A DNA stretch of 34,774 bases from an uncultured Clostridia bacterium (GTDB taxonomy: Bacteria > Bacillota > Clostridia > Lachnospirales > CAMVHY01): the NCBI GenBank assembly GCA_947427385.1, contig CANEHT010000013.1, positions 1-34,774 on the forward strand, written 5' to 3'. How positions within the stretch are numbered: position 1 is the first letter of the stretch; each line of letters starts with the position of its first letter. Position numbers and translations under genes: made by a program. The notes beneath the pieces were generated by a model that saw nothing but the letters and a program-made list of their open reading frames with translations, did no database searches and had not been told where the DNA came from. Below are positions 32,845 to 34,774 of this stretch, one piece after another.

Positions 32845-33684
32845 TTGTTTACAGTAGAAAAAACAAATCAAAAGCATGAAGAAGATTTACAACGCTTAAA
32901 AAGATTTCGATTACTTGATGATGATTTCATGACAAAATGTTTTGAGGGCGATAATGAGTGTATAGAGTTAATATTACGTATTGTGATAGATAAACAAGAT
33001 TTAAAAGTTGTAGATGTTCGTACACAAATATTCGTAGAAAATTTGCTAAAACGTTCAGTTAGATTAGATGTGCTAGCGACAGATGATTTTGGTCGGAAAT
33101 ACAATATCGAAATCCAACGTTCTGATAAAGGAGCAGGAAGAAAAAGAGCAAGATATAATAGCAGTATGTTGGACGCAAATATTTTGGAGAAAAGCGAAGA
33201 TTTTGAGAAACTACCGGAGACATATGTTATTTTCATCACAGAAAATGATGTTATGGGGAAAGGTAAACCGTTATATCACATAGAAAGATATATTTCTGAA
33301 ACTAACGAGATGTTTGGCGACGGTTCGCATATACTGTATGTAAATGGAGCGTATCGTGATGAAACTCCGATAGGGAAATTAATGCATGACTTTTCTTGTA
33401 CGAATCCGTCAGATATGAACTACGAAACATTGGCAAACCGAGTAAAATTTTTTAAAGAACATAAGGAGGGGATTGCAATTATGTGTAAAGTTATGGAAGA
33501 TATGAGAAATGATGCATGGCAAGAAGGTATTAAAGAAGGTATAGAAAATGGAATTAAAGAAGGAGCAATAGATACAGCAAAAAGAATGTTAAGCGATGGA
33601 GTTTTACCGCTAGAGAAAATTGCGGAATATTCCGGACTTTCTTTGGATGAAGTAGGAAAGCTTCAAACAAGTAAAATTGCATAA
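32845..33684 (+). CDS. Rpn family recombination-promoting nuclease/putative transposase (PD-(D/E)XK)
   Basis: A 279-residue protein of the PDDEXK_2 group, related to RpnA-like nucleases that act on DNA and stimulate RecA-independent recombination. The core is LLDDDFMTKCF (24-33), then RLDVLATDDFGRKYNIEIQR with the putative metal and catalytic residues D75, E89 and Q91, all intact. The C-terminal region has the usual helical (EGIKEGIENGIKEG) spacer and a short helix-turn-helix-like end (LEKIAEYSGLSLDEVGKL). The start is probably TTG at 32845 after GAGGTG. It has its own promoter and terminator and sits between phage remnants as a cargo gene. Confidence 0.85.
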   Translation: MFTVEKTNQKHEEDLQRLKRFRLLDDDFMTKCFEGDNECIELILRIVIDKQDLKVVDVRTQIFVENLLKRSVRLDVLATDDFGRKYNIEIQRSDKGAGRKRARYNSSMLDANILEKSEDFEKLPETYVIFITENDVMGKGKPLYHIERYISETNEMFGDGSHILYVNGAYRDETPIGKLMHDFSCTNPSDMNYETLANRVKFFKEHKEGIAIMCKVMEDMRNDAWQEGIKEGIENGIKEGAIDTAKRMLSDGVLPLEKIAEYSGLSLDEVGKLQTSKIA

Positions 33685-33704
33685 AAAATTTATTATTATA
33701 TCAG

Positions 33705-33745
33705 AAAAAACATCTTTGGTTGATTAAAATCAAAGATGTTTTTTG
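33705..33745 (+). terminator. Terminator after the Rpn-type gene
   Basis: AAAACATCTTTG pairs with CAAAGATGTTTT, followed by T. It isolates the nuclease gene from the packaging remnant. Confidence 0.8.
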
Positions 33746-33760
33746 TATTGGAGGTTAGAT

Positions 33761-34297
33761 ATGCGGATTGAGAAAAGAAAGTTGGAAAAATTTATAAGCA
33801 AAAAAGGCGGTAAAATGAAATGCCTGAATGTTATCGCACAACTTTTCGGATTAAGTGTCAGGCGGATTCAACAGCTTACACAAGATGGGATAATAAAAAC
33901 GCAAAGAGATAAAGACGGAGTACGCAAATATGAATTAGTGTCAACGATACAAAGATATATAAAATATTTATCGGAGAAAGCATATGGGCGTAATAAGACG
34001 GAACGTGAATTGGAATTAAAAGAACAAAAACTTCGTGCAGAAATTGCATTAAAAGAAATTCAAGGTGAACTACAAAATATACGCAAAGAAATAGCAACAG
34101 GTAAATATATTTCAGTTGAAGAAGTACAATTTGATTACAGCAAATTTTTTGTAGCATTTAAGAAATTTGCGATGTCGATACCAAATCGAATAATTGGCAG
34201 AATAAATGGTTATATAGAGTCATTACAGGCGCATGGGTTAGAAAAAGATATGACGAATGAAATTAGTGAAATTTTGTGTTCGTTTGTTATTAATTGA
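33761..34297 (+). CDS. Phage terminase small subunit (Nu1-like), probably with altered C-terminus
   Basis: A 178-residue protein with an N-terminal winged helix-turn-helix (about 18-60, LNVIAQLFGLSVRRIQQLTQ followed by DGII and a V-R-K-Y-E-L strand), then YIKYLSE and a long charged helix (about 75-115, ERELELKEQKLRAEIALKE), then a C-terminal helical region. This is the Nu1-type packaging protein that binds phage DNA at cos or pac. Start at 33761 after TGGAGG. The last residues (CSFVIN) come from the fused terminase large subunit region read out of frame, so the natural end is probably lost. Confidence 0.72.
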   Translation: MRIEKRKLEKFISKKGGKMKCLNVIAQLFGLSVRRIQQLTQDGIIKTQRDKDGVRKYELVSTIQRYIKYLSEKAYGRNKTERELELKEQKLRAEIALKEIQGELQNIRKEIATGKYISVEEVQFDYSKFFVAFKKFAMSIPNRIIGRINGYIESLQAHGLEKDMTNEISEILCSFVIN

Positions 34298-34637
34298 TAC
34301 AGGTGGTAAATATAAAGATATGATAGCTGCAAAGATGTGTAAAGAAAATGGACAAGGTTCATGGATGGTTTATAAAAATTGTGATTTAGATTATGCACAT
34401 CAATTAACATCAGAGCATAAAGTTATTGAACATAGTAATGGTCATGAAGTTATGAAATGGGTATTAAAAAATAGTCATGCTGATAATCATTGTTTAGATG
34501 CAGAAGTTTATGCAATGGCAGCAGCAGATGTTTTGGGCGTAAGAAATTTATTTTTACGTGAAACAGAATCAATATCTCAAAAAAAATTGGAGACACAAGA
34601 AGAAAATTGGATAAAAAACAATGATGATTGGCTTTAA
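34284..34637 (+). pseudogene. Terminase large subunit (GpA-type) C-terminal remnant
   Basis: In the frame beginning LLLIDTGGKYKDMIAAKMC the sequence continues with WVLKNSHADNHCLDAEVYAM then AAADVLGVR, typical of the nuclease end of GpA terminases (the x-H-x-LD-E-V-Y-x-AAAD block). About 118 residues of an expected 550-700 remain. It is joined almost directly to the terminase small subunit gene, so an internal deletion has removed the ATPase domain. An ATG at 34257 inside the small subunit could still allow translation, but it cannot make an active motor. Confidence 0.68.
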
Positions 34638-34647
34638 AATATTTTTA

Positions 34648-34722
34648 AAAGAAACTTTTTATAAAGTTTTTTCATGAAGCGGCTTTAAAAAAACCGCTTA
34701 TGGTTCTTTTTTTTCAAAATGA
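34648..34722. repeat. Diverged hairpin repeat, copy H, related to copies C and the beta arm
   Basis: AAGAAACTTT, then ATAAAGTTTTTTCATGAA, a stem AAGCGG/CCGCTT around an A-rich loop, TTATG and GGTTCTTTTTTTTC. The CATGAA-stem-TTATG module is the same as the extra hairpin of copy C but with a different stem sequence, here attached to a beta-type arm. Confidence 0.55.
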
Positions 34723-34770
34723 AGAGACCACCTTTTGTTAGACAAATAATTTAACGAAAGGGGAAATTTT

Positions 34771-34774
34771 ATGT
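34771..34774 (+). CDS. Start of a further gene, cut by the window end
   Basis: AAAGGGG lies seven or so bases before an ATG at 34771. Only the first codon is in the window, so nothing can be said of the product. Confidence 0.4.

Overview
This window reads as a chromosomal segment of a very AT-rich, anaerobic, endospore-forming Bacillota. The evidence is a complete spoVA operon (spoVAA-AB-AC-AD-AE), spoIIID, a SipL-like SPOCS/LysM protein, codY, and the three [FeFe]-hydrogenase maturases hydE, hydG and hydF. The gene set fits Clostridia or Negativicutes. The sequence alone does not decide between them.

Layout. 1-69: tRNA-Lys(CTT), missing its first bases. 184-1924: an unknown gene, then spoIIID and a secreted C39-type peptidase on the minus strand. 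1999-8186 (plus): mnmA-hydE-hydG, hydF, and an SDF-family symporter. 8243-11138 (minus): the spoVA operon. 11303-13905 (plus): a LysM-CAP secreted protein and two unknown AT-rich genes. 14064-19975: an NhaC-type antiporter, sipL (minus), proS and dnaX. 20141-23165 (minus): lepB, a YvlB-type protein, a small membrane peptide that looks like a type I toxin with its own antisense promoter, and lysS. 23166-23922: no large gene, but an origin-like DnaA-box/DnaA-trio region, two tandem palindromic repeats and a 24-residue membrane peptide. 23923-32012: malQ, an unknown gene, dprA, topA, codY, an unusual MPN-like/LysM protein (minus) and acpS. 32240-34774: a graveyard of mobile DNA, holding an IS3-type orfA remnant, a phage late-regulator fragment, an intact Rpn-type nuclease, a terminase small subunit and the tail end of a terminase large subunit.

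The most interesting items: (1) a family of modular triple-hairpin repeats, seven clear copies plus one diverged copy, whose central stems differ by compensating changes and whose two end modules are mixed and matched; (2) an oriC-like region at 23194-23389 with no dnaA gene nearby; (3) a complete-looking type I toxin-antitoxin arrangement at 21150-21540; (4) a membrane LysM protein with an N-terminal MPN/JAB-like domain whose metal-binding histidines are replaced by glutamines; (5) matching sigma-E-like promoters in front of spoIIID and sipL.

Functionally the window links sporulation (SpoIIID, SpoVA, SipL), hydrogenase maturation, translation (LysS, ProS, tRNA-Lys, MnmA), replication and DNA uptake (DnaX, TopA, DprA) and the nutrient regulator CodY. 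Start codons were chosen by ribosome-binding-site position. Several genes appear to use TTG or GTG.
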